A stretch of DNA of 64,000 bases, taken from Plectosphaerella cucumerina (lineage: Eukaryota; Ascomycota; Sordariomycetes; Glomerellales; Plectosphaerellaceae). The notes beneath the pieces are model-generated. The model saw nothing but the letters and a program-made list of their open reading frames with translations. It was not told the origin of the DNA and made no database searches. Location of the stretch: the NCBI GenBank assembly GCA_020746995.1, contig JAGPXD010000004.1, forward strand, positions 2,294,001-2,358,000, written 5' to 3'. This document shows, one piece after another, positions 34,935-45,675 of the stretch. Both the position numbers and the translations under genes were made by a program. Each line of letters begins with the position of its first letter. Position 1 is the first letter of the stretch.

Positions 34935-36575
34935 TGTTTGTTCGTTTTGTGCTCGCCTGCCGGGTTATCTGGTGACGATCGTGGACCAGCCCGATGTAGA
35001 TACCCAAGGCGGATGCGACAGAACCGAAGCGCGAGGCTGACGGGTTGGAAAGTGGGAAGGAGGGTTGAAGAGAGTGGGCTGGAGAGAAGACGTTGTGGAT
35101 TCGAAAAAGAGCAGTGGCAACGGCCAAGAAGAGATGATTCGAAGAAAGGGAGCAAAAGGGGGAGAAAAGAAAGTACCGACGATCAAGTCAGGAGAAGAAG
35201 CCTGGGGCGATGGTGGTGAGGTGGTTCCATCGTTTTCGCTTTCGCGCCAGCCAGCTGGGGAAGCACAGCACCAGCACCAGCACCATGGAGCCAAGCAAAC
35301 GACCTGAGCGCGCGCGGGCTGTCAGTGTCATCGTGTCCCGAGATACCTGCCCCTCCATTGGATGCTGGGCCCGGGGTCCAAGCTCCCGCGCCTCCTTTGA
35401 ATCGACCCGACGGCCGACTTGCACCTAGGCACGTCTAGCGGCGGAGGGTTCCTCTTCCCGGGGCCCGTTTTAGGGGGCTTTTCAGCGCTCCCTGAGTCGT
35501 TGCTGTGGCTCGGCAGGTGCCCCCCTGGCCCTGAAACAAGAAACGTGCTCAATCGGGTTGGTCGCCCCTGGCCGTTTTCGGTGGGCCAGGAGGCGCTGCC
35601 ATTTGATGACGGGGTGAAGTCGCATAGTTCACCTGTACTAAAGCTGAGAATCGCATGTGCTGACATTTGATCTAATAAAGTATGTAGATGAGTGTGTGAA
35701 GTCAATTGAGCGAGTGTAGACTTGTTCATAGGTCGGTTACCGAGGAAATAGGTTCGTGGCTTCGGGGGTGAGGAATATCAAAAGAACCTGCAGCTTCGTA
35801 TTCAGCTTGGTGTACTGTACTACAGGTACTTGCAGCTGGGCATGCGACTCTGGACGAACCCCTGAAGGGTGGTTTGCAGCTGGGAAGGAAGGCATCATGG
35901 GCGGAATGCTCGACATCCCATCGCAACTGCCTCCAAATCACGGTCATGGCGCCGTCGCGACTTCCATCGACGTTGGAGAACCTGATGACAGAGTCGATGC
36001 ATCCTCCCCGGAACACTGTGGTCACTGATCACCCGCTTCAGCATGGCTTACACCCTTTCTTCCCACCATTCCATGGTATGCCCCAGGCCTCCATGGTTGC
36101 ATCTTACCAGCAACAACTTCATCGTCAGCATTACCACTCGCTCCCTCGCCAACTACATCGCACCCAGTATCGCCAACACTCATAGGCTGATGCCCTCTGA
36201 CAAACTGTCATCCACGTCTTGAGTGTAGTCATTTTACACACCAAGTCCCCGGCATCTGCCCGCGTCTCGTGGCCCTGTGCCGCTCAGCTGCAGGACTCCC
36301 AGCACCACCATAACCGCCTGTCGTCCCCTTTGCGAAGCTAGCTGACTCCCGATTCGATCTGATCCTGAGCCAAGCAGTAAGCAAGGCCTCACCTGAACGT
36401 CTTTTGACTACAAAGGTCTGACTCCTGCGCCGACACCGCGTGCCGTAGGCACTCTATTTCGATCACGGAGCTACCCTGTGGCGCCATCCAACTCCGACCA
36501 CTACACCCAATCCTTGCCTTCTCGAGAAATATTACGGCCACGGTTTCCCTCAAGTTTCGCGGACAACCTTCCACA
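34935..36575. promoter_or_regulatory. Divergent region between MFSD10-like gene (-) and small membrane protein gene (+)
   Basis: 1.64 kb without a supported gene. It contains a CAGCACC run (35262-35285), a CACCTAGGCACG word (about 35424) and a TACAGGTACTTG word (about 35822). The last ~500 bp are C/T/A-rich with CAACAACTTC-like leader sequence. Confidence 0.4.
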
Positions 36576-37028
36576 ATGGCCTTCCCTGCTGGTGGCGGCT
36601 TCGGCGTTGACATCAGCAGCAGTAGCGGCAGCGGCAGCGGCATCTCCCCTAGAGATACATATGACGAGAAAAAGGTACCTTTTTGGGCAACAATCCTGTT
36701 TATCTGCATCCAAGCCTGGATCCTCATCTACATCGTAGTCTGCTTTGAGGTCGCCATGAGTATGGAATACCCCTCCCTCTTGCACCCCTCTGATCATGCT
36801 GACATTGTTTTTCTTTCCGCAGAGGAGCTATATAAGCTACCCGGGGGCTGCCGGGTCACCTACGGTAAGGTCTATCGGCGGGCCTTATCTCTCGCGACCG
36901 GCTTCGCGTTGGTCGCCTGGATATTCCGAAGGAGGCCGGCCGAGAAGGAGGCAATTGCGACCAATCCGGACATTGAGAGTGCTCGGAGGAATCGTGAGCT
37001 GAGCAGCCCCCCTGAAGCTCGGCTGTGA
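36576..37028 (+). CDS. Small predicted membrane protein of unknown function (129 aa, 2 exons)
   Basis: I do not recognise a family. Exon 1 is 36576-36759 and exon 2 is 36823-37028. The proposed 63-nt intron (GTATGG...TTTCCGCAG) is stop-free and a multiple of three; it is kept as an intron because of its T-rich end and because removal joins FEVAM to KELYKLPGG. Residues 1-28 are Gly/Ser-rich (MAFPAGGGFGVDISSSSGSG). Residues ~33-57 are a strong TM helix (PFWATILFICIQAWILIYIV). A second weaker hydrophobic stretch (LSLATGFALVAWIFRRRP) is followed by a charged C-terminus. The layout suggests a two-pass protein with a positively charged end. Without splicing it would be 150 aa. Confidence 0.55.
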   Translation: MAFPAGGGFGVDISSSSGSGSGISPRDTYDEKKVPFWATILFICIQAWILIYIVVCFEVAMSMEYPSLLHPSDHADIVFLSAEELYKLPGGCRVTYGKVYRRALSLATGFALVAWIFRRRPAEKEAIATNPDIESARRNRELSSPPEARL

Positions 37029-37769
37029 AGGAGAACGGCGCGGTGGGAGAGAGGGAGATCAGCCACACTGCATCGGTGTAATATGACTGCTGGAGGTGTC
37101 CTGGGACGGAGACAGATTGGCTTGTTGCGGAGAGACCTGGCATAATACAAGTATTCTTTTCAACATTCTCTGGCCTTGCAGGTGCTTGTGCATGACTTCA
37201 TCTGTGATGCCTGTTGCACCGTTTCTGGTTGGTTATACCAACAATCTGGCGGACGCTTGTTAGAGATGACAGAAAAGGGACACGTCTCGGAACATTTGAC
37301 CATCGAAGGCCAGCAGATCCAAGAGGTCGACATTAGGAAAGAATGGTTAGGCTTGGGTTACGAGTACACGAATACAGGAAAGATGAAATGATTGTTGTCG
37401 AGAGAACAGACAGCCAGCATATGGGCTCCATTCCAGGCTTGGCACGGAGTGGTTACCGAAGCACATCCGGGGTCGGCATTCAGGGGTCGGCTTGGCATTC
37501 CTCCCTTACCTTACCCCATGGAAACTCACATTCGCACAATTTTCCCCGGAGCTTCAGGGAAGCAGCAATGAGCAGAACAGATCACTTCGAGTACTCGTAA
37601 AATTAAGCATAAAGAGAGTGAATTTGGAAGTCTGCGGAAAGTTTTCCTCCATCGAGCCCCCCGCCGCAGGTGCCGGCGTGGCACTAACAAACGGTTTCAA
37701 GACAGACCTCTGTAGCAAGTGCAATAGTTCCCTTTGGGTCCGGTACTCAAAGAAACCAGACATGTGGAA
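37029..37769. other. Convergent intergenic region
   Basis: 740 bp between the small membrane protein gene (+) and the secreted protein gene (-). No supported gene, RNA or repeat. Confidence 0.4.
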
Positions 37770-38243
37770 TCACTCATCGACCTCCGCTTCGCCGTTCGGG
37801 GTTCCGGTAGCTGTAGCAGCGGCAGCTGCCATGGCCAGGACCGCCGACCCGTCAAGCTCATCATGAGAGTCCATTTCGGGGATGACGTCCCGCCTCCAGC
37901 CGCAGGGCTGTTCCTCCCACGTGGTCTTGTGGCAGCGGGCGTGGTGGGGACAGATGGTGTTGACCTTGTCCTTCATGATGAGGCAGCGCTTGTGCTGGCC
38001 GTTATAGCGGAAATGGGCGCGGCCAGCGTTCCAGTCGACGCAAAAGTCAACCATGTGCGGGACGCTGGTGCCGCGGCAGCCCTTGTTGGCGTTGACCCTG
38101 TAGGAGCCAAAGTCGGTGTAGAATCTGCCGTCGCTGCTGTCGCAGGACGAGCCTGAGGTGGTACACCCGGTCGTGACGGTCATGCTGTCCGCGGCGCAGG
38201 TGGCGGCCAGGATGGCGGAGAGGGCGACAGAGCTGATGCGCAT
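37770..38243 (-). CDS. Small secreted cysteine-rich protein (157 aa), effector-like
   Basis: Intronless. Residues 1-18 form a signal peptide (MRISSVALSAILAATCAA). The mature part has eight cysteines (about residues 27, 34, 56, 68, 87, 98, 104, 114), an even number compatible with four disulfides. Conserved-looking blocks include CRGTSVPHMVDFCVDWNAGR, AHFRYNGQHKRCL and TTWEEQPCGWRRD. The last ~40 residues (MDSHDELDGSAVLAMAAAAA and beyond) are Cys-free, acidic and low-complexity, perhaps a cleaved or flexible tail. No TM segment or GPI signal is seen. Size, secretion signal and Cys density fit fungal candidate effectors; the activity is unknown and I do not assign a function. A TATAAAG box lies about 260 bp upstream, consistent with a regulated gene. 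Confidence 0.75.
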   Translation of the reverse strand: MRISSVALSAILAATCAADSMTVTTGCTTSGSSCDSSDGRFYTDFGSYRVNANKGCRGTSVPHMVDFCVDWNAGRAHFRYNGQHKRCLIMKDKVNTICPHHARCHKTTWEEQPCGWRRDVIPEMDSHDELDGSAVLAMAAAAATATGTPNGEAEVDE

Positions 38244-38498
38244 GGTGATGGTAGGGGACTTGTGTGTGATGTTGCCATTTCGCTTGTCAATTCCAGTTGC
38301 TTTATGAGAGCGTTTCTCCCTTGTCGTGTGGAAGGATGGTAGCTGAGGCAGCTGTGTACTCACCTGTGAAGACCGAGTCTACGTTCTGGAGAAGTGATGA
38401 GGCAAGGTAGAGGCCGAGTGAAGATTGTGTACTGTCTTGAGGTGATGATCCAGTCTGATGATGGCTCTGGAGGCGACAATGTGACTCTTGCCCCCAGC

Positions 38499-38505
38499 CT
38501 TTATA
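38499..38505 (-). promoter_or_regulatory. TATA box (TATAAAG) of the secreted-protein gene
   Basis: TATAAAG in the sense orientation, about 255 bp before the ATG. Housekeeping genes in this window lack such a box, so it suggests inducible transcription. Confidence 0.5.
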
Positions 38506-39723
38506 CTTGATCAGACTGGCATTTTCTCGTCGTGTGATGGAGCAGAAGAAGCATTCACGCCGAGGAATAGGGTAGGATCGATCCTAGGGACACGAAGAAG
38601 GGTTCTCCTGGGCTGAGCATGTACCACTGGTGCGCTCAAATCGACACGGTTCGAGGCGTAGCTCAGCTGAAGCGGCATGAAGCCATCCAAGGTGCCTTAC
38701 GACTTGTCGACCAGTTACGGACTGCAAATCTGCCTTGTGGGATGATTGGCTATACTCACATGGTTATACGTCGGTGTCACAGAGGACATGGCCATCCTGC
38801 CGACATTCCTTCTCGAAGGAACATGCAGTGGTACGCGACGTAGGGCAGTGTTGAGTTAAGCTGACCGCCATCTTCGTCAGCAATGAACTTCAAGCCGGCG
38901 CAAACAAATCCAACTGGAGATGTGACGCTTCAACAGGGCATGTTCCCCCCGGCTAGGATGCCGAAGCGCGGCCCCTCTCCACGCGGCCTGGGCGGCCCGA
39001 CTGCGTAGTCCGGCGTCCGGACACGGAAGGCTCGGCACGGGCGGAGCACCTGCAGCAGTCTAGCAGCAAGTTAAGCAAGTTCCAGCAGCAAGCGCCCACC
39101 TCTGCCACCTCTACCATGCATCTTGAATATGGCAGGCGCAACCATGATCTGACATCCACATCGGCCCCGGCCACGCGCATCGTGCCGTCAGGGGGTCATC
39201 ACCACAAACTTGAAGTAATGAGGCGAGAAAAACCAGCCCAGGAGCGAAAAATCGACTCGCTTGCAGCCGACATTCCGCTGTTGCCCGCCTGTCTCACCGT
39301 CTCGCGGAAGCCACGCGCGCGATGCCTGGCCAACGGACCCCTCGCCCCTTGCTCTTTCCCCTCCCAGAAAGTCAATCACCTCGATGTTGACGCAACCAGA
39401 TTTCGCGGCGCCCACTAGCGGCGCCCGGCATAGCTCCCACATCACCTCGCACAATCCAACCCAGTGTCGTCATCCGAATCCGGCCGCGCACAGCAACAGC
39501 AATGGCGCGGGGACGGCGGGGAGCTGGACCTGGAGCTCAGTAAGTGGTGCCAGCTAGCGGCCAGCGGAAGCTGAGTGAGCTCCAAGGGGAGCTCCTTCTT
39601 GCTATAACACCACCCTGTTGTCCCTCCTGCGAGCTTTCTCTTGAAACTCTCTCCCTCACTTGACCCCCCTCTCGCTTCATCACGACATTTTCCCAAGCTC
39701 AGCATCACTCCCCGACCGTCATC
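38506..39723. other. Divergent region between secreted-protein gene (-) and glutamate decarboxylase (+)
   Basis: No gene is supported. A CTATAAC word near 39601-39607, about 120 bp before the decarboxylase ATG, may be a weak TATA element; the following ~100 bp (CCTCCTGCGAGC, CTCTCCCTCACTTGACC) look like a leader. Confidence 0.4.
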
Positions 39724-41442
39724 ATGCCTCTCGCTAAGCATGTAAGCCCACCCTGCTGCCCCTCGTGTCCTGCTCATCTCCTGACCCTCACCCAGATCGA
39801 TCCCGAGGAGATCATCCAGCGGCTCCAGGCTTCACACATCACAGCTCCTGGCCACACCAACCTCGTCAGCCAGTCTCGCGCCTCCCACATTCACCCCTTC
39901 GACAGCCAGTACACGAGCCAGGAGAGCATCCCCAAGTACCGCATCCCCGACGATGGCGCCCCAGCCGACGCTGTCTACAACATGATCCGCAACGAGCTCG
40001 ATCTCGATGGAAAGCCCAACCTCAACCTCGCCAGCTTCGTCGGTACCTATATGGAGCCCAACGCCGCTCAGCTAATGGAGGAGAACCTGGCAAAGAACCT
40101 CGCCGACGCTGACGAGTACCCCGCCATGATCGACATCCACCAGCGCTGCATCAGTATTCTCTCCCACCTCTGGGGCGTCCAGCCCGGCGAGCGCGCCATC
40201 GGCTCCGCGACCACCGGCTCCTCAGAGGCCATTCACCTCGGTGGCCTCGCCATGAAGCGCCGCTGGCAGGAGAAGCGCCGCGCCGAGGGCAAGGATGACT
40301 CCAAGCCAAACATCCTCATGGGCGCCAATGCCCAGGTCGCCCTTGAGAAGTTTGCCCGCTACTTCGAAGTCGAGGCCCGCATTCTCCCCGTTTCCGCCGC
40401 CAGCAACTTCCGTCTCGACCCCAACCTCGTCCGCGAGAACATTGACGAGAACACCATTGGTGTATTCGTGATTCTCGGCTCAACCTACACCGGCCACTAC
40501 GAGCCCGTAGAGGAGATCTCCGACATCCTCGATGAGTACGAGAAGAAGACGGGCGTCGACATTCCCATCCACGTCGACGGCGCCTCAGGAGCCTTCGTCG
40601 CCCCCTTCACCCACGCCGGCGCCGGCCCTGGCAAGCGCTGGAACTTTGAGCTTCCTCGCGTCAAGTCCATCAACGTCTCTGGTCACAAGTTCGGCCTCGT
40701 CCTCGCTGGCCTAGGCTGGATCATCTGGCGTGACGAGTCCTACCTGCCCAAGCACCTCGTCTTCGAGCTGCACTACCTCGGCGGCACCGAAGAGTCGTAC
40801 ACCCTCAACTTCTCCCGCCCCGGTGCCCACGTCATTGTCCAGTACTACAACCTCATCCACCTTGGCTTCCGCGGCTACCAGGGCATCATGGAGAACTGTC
40901 TCTCCAATGCCCGTCTGCTCGCCGACTCCCTCGAGGCTACCGGCTGGTACACCGTCGTCTCCGACATCCACCGCCGCATCGAGGGCAAGAAGTCCTCCAA
41001 CGGCGGCGACGAGGCCGCCCTCACTTCGGCCGACTTCAACGCCGGTCTCCCCGTCGTGTCCTTCCGCCTGAACGACGAGTTCAAGAAGAAGTACGCCCAC
41101 ATCAAGCAGGAGACAATCTCCGTCCTCCTACGCGCCCGTGGCTGGATAATTCCCAATTACGGTCTGCCGCCGGCCGAGGACAAAACTGAGATCCTGCGCG
41201 TCGTCGTCCGCGAGACCATGACCTTTGATCTCCTCGAGCGTCTGCTCGCCGACATCTGCAGCGTCACCGAGACCCTCATCGAGAACGACCAGATCGACCT
41301 GTCCACCATCAAGCACCACAACGCCTCCAACCGTCGCCCCGTCACAAAGTCCGAGCACGAAAAGCACAAGAAGATGCTGCGCGGTGGCGCAAAGGACAAG
41401 AAGACTCCCATGGATGATGGCATCCACAAGGCTGTGTGCTGA
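39724..41442 (+). CDS. Glutamate decarboxylase (554 aa, 2 exons)
   Basis: PLP-dependent enzyme converting glutamate to GABA and CO2, first step of the GABA shunt, tied to stress and conidial germination in fungi. Exon 1 encodes only MPLAKH (39724-39741); exon 2 is 39796-41442. The 54-nt intron (GTAAGC...CCCAG) is stop-free and a multiple of three. Family blocks run in order: FVGTYMEPNAAQLMEENLAK, AIGSATTGSSEAIHLGGLAM, HVDGASGAFVAPF with the cofactor Asp, and INVSGHKFGLVLAGLGWIIW, whose Lys (~304) forms the Schiff base. The C-terminus (SEHEKHKKMLRGGAKDKKTP) is basic. Length is close to fungal and plant GADs. Assignment is secure. Confidence 0.95.
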   Translation: MPLAKHVSPPCCPSCPAHLLTLTQIDPEEIIQRLQASHITAPGHTNLVSQSRASHIHPFDSQYTSQESIPKYRIPDDGAPADAVYNMIRNELDLDGKPNLNLASFVGTYMEPNAAQLMEENLAKNLADADEYPAMIDIHQRCISILSHLWGVQPGERAIGSATTGSSEAIHLGGLAMKRRWQEKRRAEGKDDSKPNILMGANAQVALEKFARYFEVEARILPVSAASNFRLDPNLVRENIDENTIGVFVILGSTYTGHYEPVEEISDILDEYEKKTGVDIPIHVDGASGAFVAPFTHAGAGPGKRWNFELPRVKSINVSGHKFGLVLAGLGWIIWRDESYLPKHLVFELHYLGGTEESYTLNFSRPGAHVIVQYYNLIHLGFRGYQGIMENCLSNARLLADSLEATGWYTVVSDIHRRIEGKKSSNGGDEAALTSADFNAGLPVVSFRLNDEFKKKYAHIKQETISVLLRARGWIIPNYGLPPAEDKTEILRVVVRETMTFDLLERLLADICSVTETLIENDQIDLSTIKHHNASNRRPVTKSEHEKHKKMLRGGAKDKKTPMDDGIHKAVC

Positions 41443-41592
41443 GTGGTGAAGATCTAATTCCCCCTTTTTTTTTTTTTCGCTCCGACTGCCCCTATAATGT
41501 GCGCCAGGGGTGGAATATCCAGCACACCACACGCTGTGCCTCCGCATGAAGGCTGATGTACGACTAAAACTATGTAACAGCGGTGGAAAACA

Positions 41593-41598
41593 AATAAA
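41593..41598 (+). terminator. Putative poly(A) signal of glutamate decarboxylase
   Basis: AATAAA about 150 nt after the stop, preceded by a T-rich tract at 41463-41478. The spacing fits, but fungal signals are loose. Confidence 0.4.
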
Positions 41599-41732
41599 CA
41601 AAACGTTCAAAGTCCGAGGCTGCGCTCGTCGTGTACACGTAAAGACGATTCGTCGTAAAAAAACAACATAAACAAAAACCAACGCTGCGCTATGATGTGC
41701 CCAACGCCAGGTATACTTGTCACATCAACTCC

Positions 41733-44700
41733 TCAATCAACGCGGATGATAACTTTCCATCCCAAAGCCCCTGCCTCTCGAATCGCGCACGCGAGGCAGC
41801 CCCGCCGCCTGCGAGAAATGAGGGCATTCCAGCCTCTCTCGGCGCAGAGGGCTCTGATGAGAATCTCCATGTCGCTGCCAAACTGGCGCCGCCGGGACTC
41901 GAGATGCATCTTAGCAGCCGCGCCGAACCTATCCTCGCCCCGGTCCATCACTGGAGAACTGGGCGACAGCGGCGCGTCAAAAGCCGATGGCGGCGGCTGG
42001 GTGAACCCGGTGATGCAGTCGATGACGAGCACGCGCGGCTCTGTGTTTGCCGTCGTGGTGGGGGCCAGACTAGGCCGGCGAACAGAGTTTGTGTTGGAGA
42101 GCAGCTCCTCTAGTGAGGAAGAGTTCTTCTCCAGGAGCTCGGACAGGTGGATGACCGTGTAGGTGAAGTACTTGTGCAGCGGATGCCCCGTGATGGTGGT
42201 CAGGCTGGAGGTTCTGCTGCCATCCCCGTTGACATCAATCTGCTGGATGGTCGGGCTCGACGGCGCCTTCACTATCTTGACGTGGGCCGACGGGACGCAG
42301 GGGTGTGCCGTCACGAAGTAGACGTCCTTGGCGAGCGAAAACTCGTACTGATCAGTCTTGCCCCCAAGCTGGGTGACCGAGAAGCCGATCGACGCCGGGT
42401 ACGTGTGAATGTCAGGGGGCCTGCTGCCTTCGGAGAAAGGCGTGAGCATCTTCTCTTCCGTGGGCGTCGTTTGCACGGAGTCCACCGGCGCAAACAGGTT
42501 CAGCGAGTCAAGCTCAACACTGAAAGACGGCGGAGGCTCCACGTAGTTGTTCTCGTATGGGATAATGAAGTCCGCGGGAAGCACCGAATGAGGGTCTGCA
42601 TCGCCGAGAACACTAGACTCGCGTTCGATGACCGTCTTACTCCAGAGCCTGGCTTTCTTGCCCGTATTCTTGACGTCATCTGGGCTCCTGTCAGCTTTGC
42701 AAGGGGGTGCCATCGAATACAAACTCACCTGGAATCTCCGCCACGGCAATGTTCACCCAGCCATCCCCGAGGTTATTGGGAACAATGTCACTGGAGATCC
42801 AACCCATACACTCGGCCGAACCGCGGCCGGCGGCGAGAACTCGACCAACAACGCATGCCGTGCTCCAGAAACTCTTGCGGGAGTAGATGAAGCCTGCGCA
42901 CAAGTTTGCCATGGGACCTAACTTCTCCATGGCATCCTTATCGTTTTCCAGAAGGGTGCACATGATGAGATGATCCATCCCCTCGCCCGGCAGCATGAGA
43001 CCGGAGACGTACGACTTGGACAGCCAGCCGCTGGGGTGGAGCGCCGCCGATATCTTGCGCCGCCGTGCGGGGCCGGCGTCCGCGTCGGAGCGGCCGCTGC
43101 CAAAGTAGGAGGACGCTTTGGTGTCGAAGCTCATGGGGGTATCATCGATCGGGGTCGAGATGGGCGTCGCCTCGGAGGCCTTTTCAAGGTTACTTGAGAT
43201 GCGAGAGGCATACGAGTCGACCTCGGGCCATCTCAGCTTCTTCGCAAAGTGCGTCAGGCCATCGACCTGCCTCTGCGGGTGCAGACCCTGAACGGTGTAC
43301 ACGGTGAGCTTGTTGCCATTGTGGGTGGCGCCGTGGCCATGCAGGGTCATCCTTCCGGTCAGGGATGCCAGCCAGCCGCTCAGGTGATGGCGGTCGATTG
43401 ACGGCTGCGCGGCATCAACCTCGGTCTCGACGACCTGCACGTTCTCCAGCCAAGACCGAGCAAGGTGCATCGACCACTTGACCGAGGGGGTGGCGTCCTT
43501 CTCAAAGCGGTGGATCTCAGCCGGCCTTATGGACTCGATGCCGAGCTCGTCGCCTTCGGTGATGGCGTCCAGACGAATGAGAAGCTCGCAAGCCAGCAGG
43601 ATCTGCAACAGTAGCCAGTACCGCTCCTCCTTGCGCTCCTCGCTGGTCTCGGCGTCCTCGATCTCGACTTCGGTCTCAACGGCATCGCCCTCGTGGGTGC
43701 CCCAGAGGATCTGACCGAGCCTGATGCGCCACTCGACGTGGGAGAAGTCAATCCAAACGTTGGGGGTGGCCAGGACCTTGAGCAGAGCGGAGATCTGAAC
43801 AGACAGGCTATAAGGGTCGCGGTGGTCGACGACGCGGGACGGTGGATGCAGGAGGCCCAGGAAGAGCTCGTTGTACAGAGTACTGGAGATGTTTTTGTGG
43901 ATCCTGTGAGACCTGTACCGTTCTGAGTTCTTGATCAGCTGGTCTAGGATTGCCGTCTCCTCGAGGTGGCGCAAGCCATCCTTGGACGTGAGCATCCGCT
44001 TGCGCTGCTCAATGACAACATCAGCCTTGGATCCGAGGCTGTCGAACCCGGGCTGCTCCTCCTGGAGGGCGTCGGCAACGGAAAGCTCCAGGGCGGCCTG
44101 GTAGCCCATGGTGCCCTTTTCGAGGCCCTGCATGCTCAGCATATTGGGGCGCTCCCTGCACCGGGGGTAGAAGTGTGCCTTCTTCTTGTGGCTGATGCAT
44201 CGTAGGGCGGCAGCATTGTGATTGATGTCCCTCGTGATATGCGGCCAGGCGGTGACGCAGCTCCAGGCCGAGTCTTCAATCTGCGAGTGATCACAGAGGT
44301 CTCGTATGCCGAGGGACTCGTCCCAAGGGAAGGCGACGGATGGGTGGGGGGCGCCGGTGAAGTGGCCCTCGGAGCGGGCAAAGTACTGGGGAGCTCCCGA
44401 GAAGAGCTTCTCAATCTCTTTGTCGCCGAGGGTGGCCATGATCTTTCCGAGTTTCAGGACGGGCGTGGATTTGGACGCGGGGCCATTGACCTCGTCGGGA
44501 TCGCGGGGTGGCGGAGAGGGGAGAGGCTTGTTGGAGTTTGCTGGTGATCGCCTCAGCGGGACACCAGTGCTCTTCTCGGATCTGGAGGAAGAGAGCGGCG
44601 GAGAGGTCTACGAGGGATTGTATTAGAGGGTGGAAGATAAATTGGCGACAGGAATCTGCTGGCGAGGCAGCAAAGGCTGGGACATGGAGGATGGAGAATG

Positions 44701-45675
44701 ACCGATTCAGACAGAGGGGAAACAGAACAAGGGGGAAGAAAGCAGCAACGACGGCGCCGACTAGCACCTCGAGCCGATTGGGGGTCTAAGACAATGTGGC
44801 GGCGGAACGTGGAACAGGGCGAGCCCGGTGTGAGGGGAGGAGGGGACGGGGAGAGGGGAAGAAAGGAAAGAAGGGCGGGAGGAAGCTGAGGTGGTGATGG
44901 TGGTCACGCGGGGAAGCACATCCGGGGTAAGGTACCTCAGGATTGGGGGGGAAGGCAGGCACCTAGGCACGGAAGGTACGATGGGATCAAGATGGGCCGA
45001 CCCTTCCTGCCTCAGCAATTCGATGAAAGTATCTGACCGGCCAGCCGAGCCGGGTGAGGATGCAAAAAGTCCAGATCAGACACAGTCCAGTAGCGCGGAC
45101 GAGACTCGACTTGGACAGTAATCCAATGGCTTCATGATAGGGCTCGGGTGGTCTGATATGACCGGCGACTCGAGGTCTTTGGATGCGGCATTGGATCATG
45201 TCGGGGTACAAGTACTTGTGGTAGGTAATGAAAATGGGTCACTTACAACACCACCAGCTGTTGTCGTGCTTCCGGATGTTCCAACGGTCAGCGGCTTGGC
45301 CAAAGGACGGGCCCCTGAAGTCACCGTGGTCTGACCACTGGCAGTGGCCTCCGCACTTCCCCGCTGCCACTGCGACGCCGCTGTTTGCTGCTGCTGTTGC
45401 TGCTGCTTGTTGGGTGCTGACCCCGCGCGCGTCCTGGTTCGGCCGAGCAGCCCGTGGAACAGGTCTCGCTTGAAGAGCCGCTCGCCATCGCTCTTTGACC
45501 GATCGTGGCGTGAGGGCGACGTCTGTGGTCGAGCTGCCGCTGTTGATGCTGAGGAACCCAGCGCCGGCGGCACGGTCGGTGGCTCGGATGTTGTGCCGAC
45601 GTCACCGCGTCTGCCGTCTTTGCTTGGCGCATTCTGGGACTTGGACCCTCGCCTGAGAAGTGATAGAGACGGCAT
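41733..45675 (-). CDS. Large conserved-looking fungal protein of unknown function (1084 aa, 3 exons)
   Basis: I do not recognise a named family. Exons are 45247-45675, 42729-44607 and 41733-42679. The last junction (GTGAGT/CCCAG) gives VAEIP-DDVKNTGKKARLWS. Intron 1 is 639 nt (GTAAGT...TCTAATAC...CGTAG), unusually long here; it is phase 0 and joins TTAGGV to TSPPLSSSRSEKSTGV. Exon 1 (MPSLSLLRRGSKSQ start) is basic, Ser-rich and has a seven-Gln run. A structured body begins at GKIMATLGDKEIEKLFSGAP and QYFARSEGHFTGAPHPSVAF and includes PRCRERPNMLSMQGLEKGTM and a helical region LLLQILLACELLIRLDAI. The C-terminal third has loop-rich segments and ends GALGWKVIIRVD. No signal peptide or TM helix. 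The reading frame is long, clean and clearly coding; function unknown. Confidence 0.75.
44608..45246 (-). other. Unusually long first intron (639 nt) of the 1084-aa protein gene
   Basis: Ten times longer than the other introns in this window. Its interior has features of a promoter or leader: GGTAAGGTACCTC and CACCTAGGCACGG words (44927-44972) and a pyrimidine-rich sense strand between about 44900 and 44690. An alternative transcript starting inside it would begin translation at a downstream ATG such as MATLGDKEIEK (44439). Confidence 0.5.
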
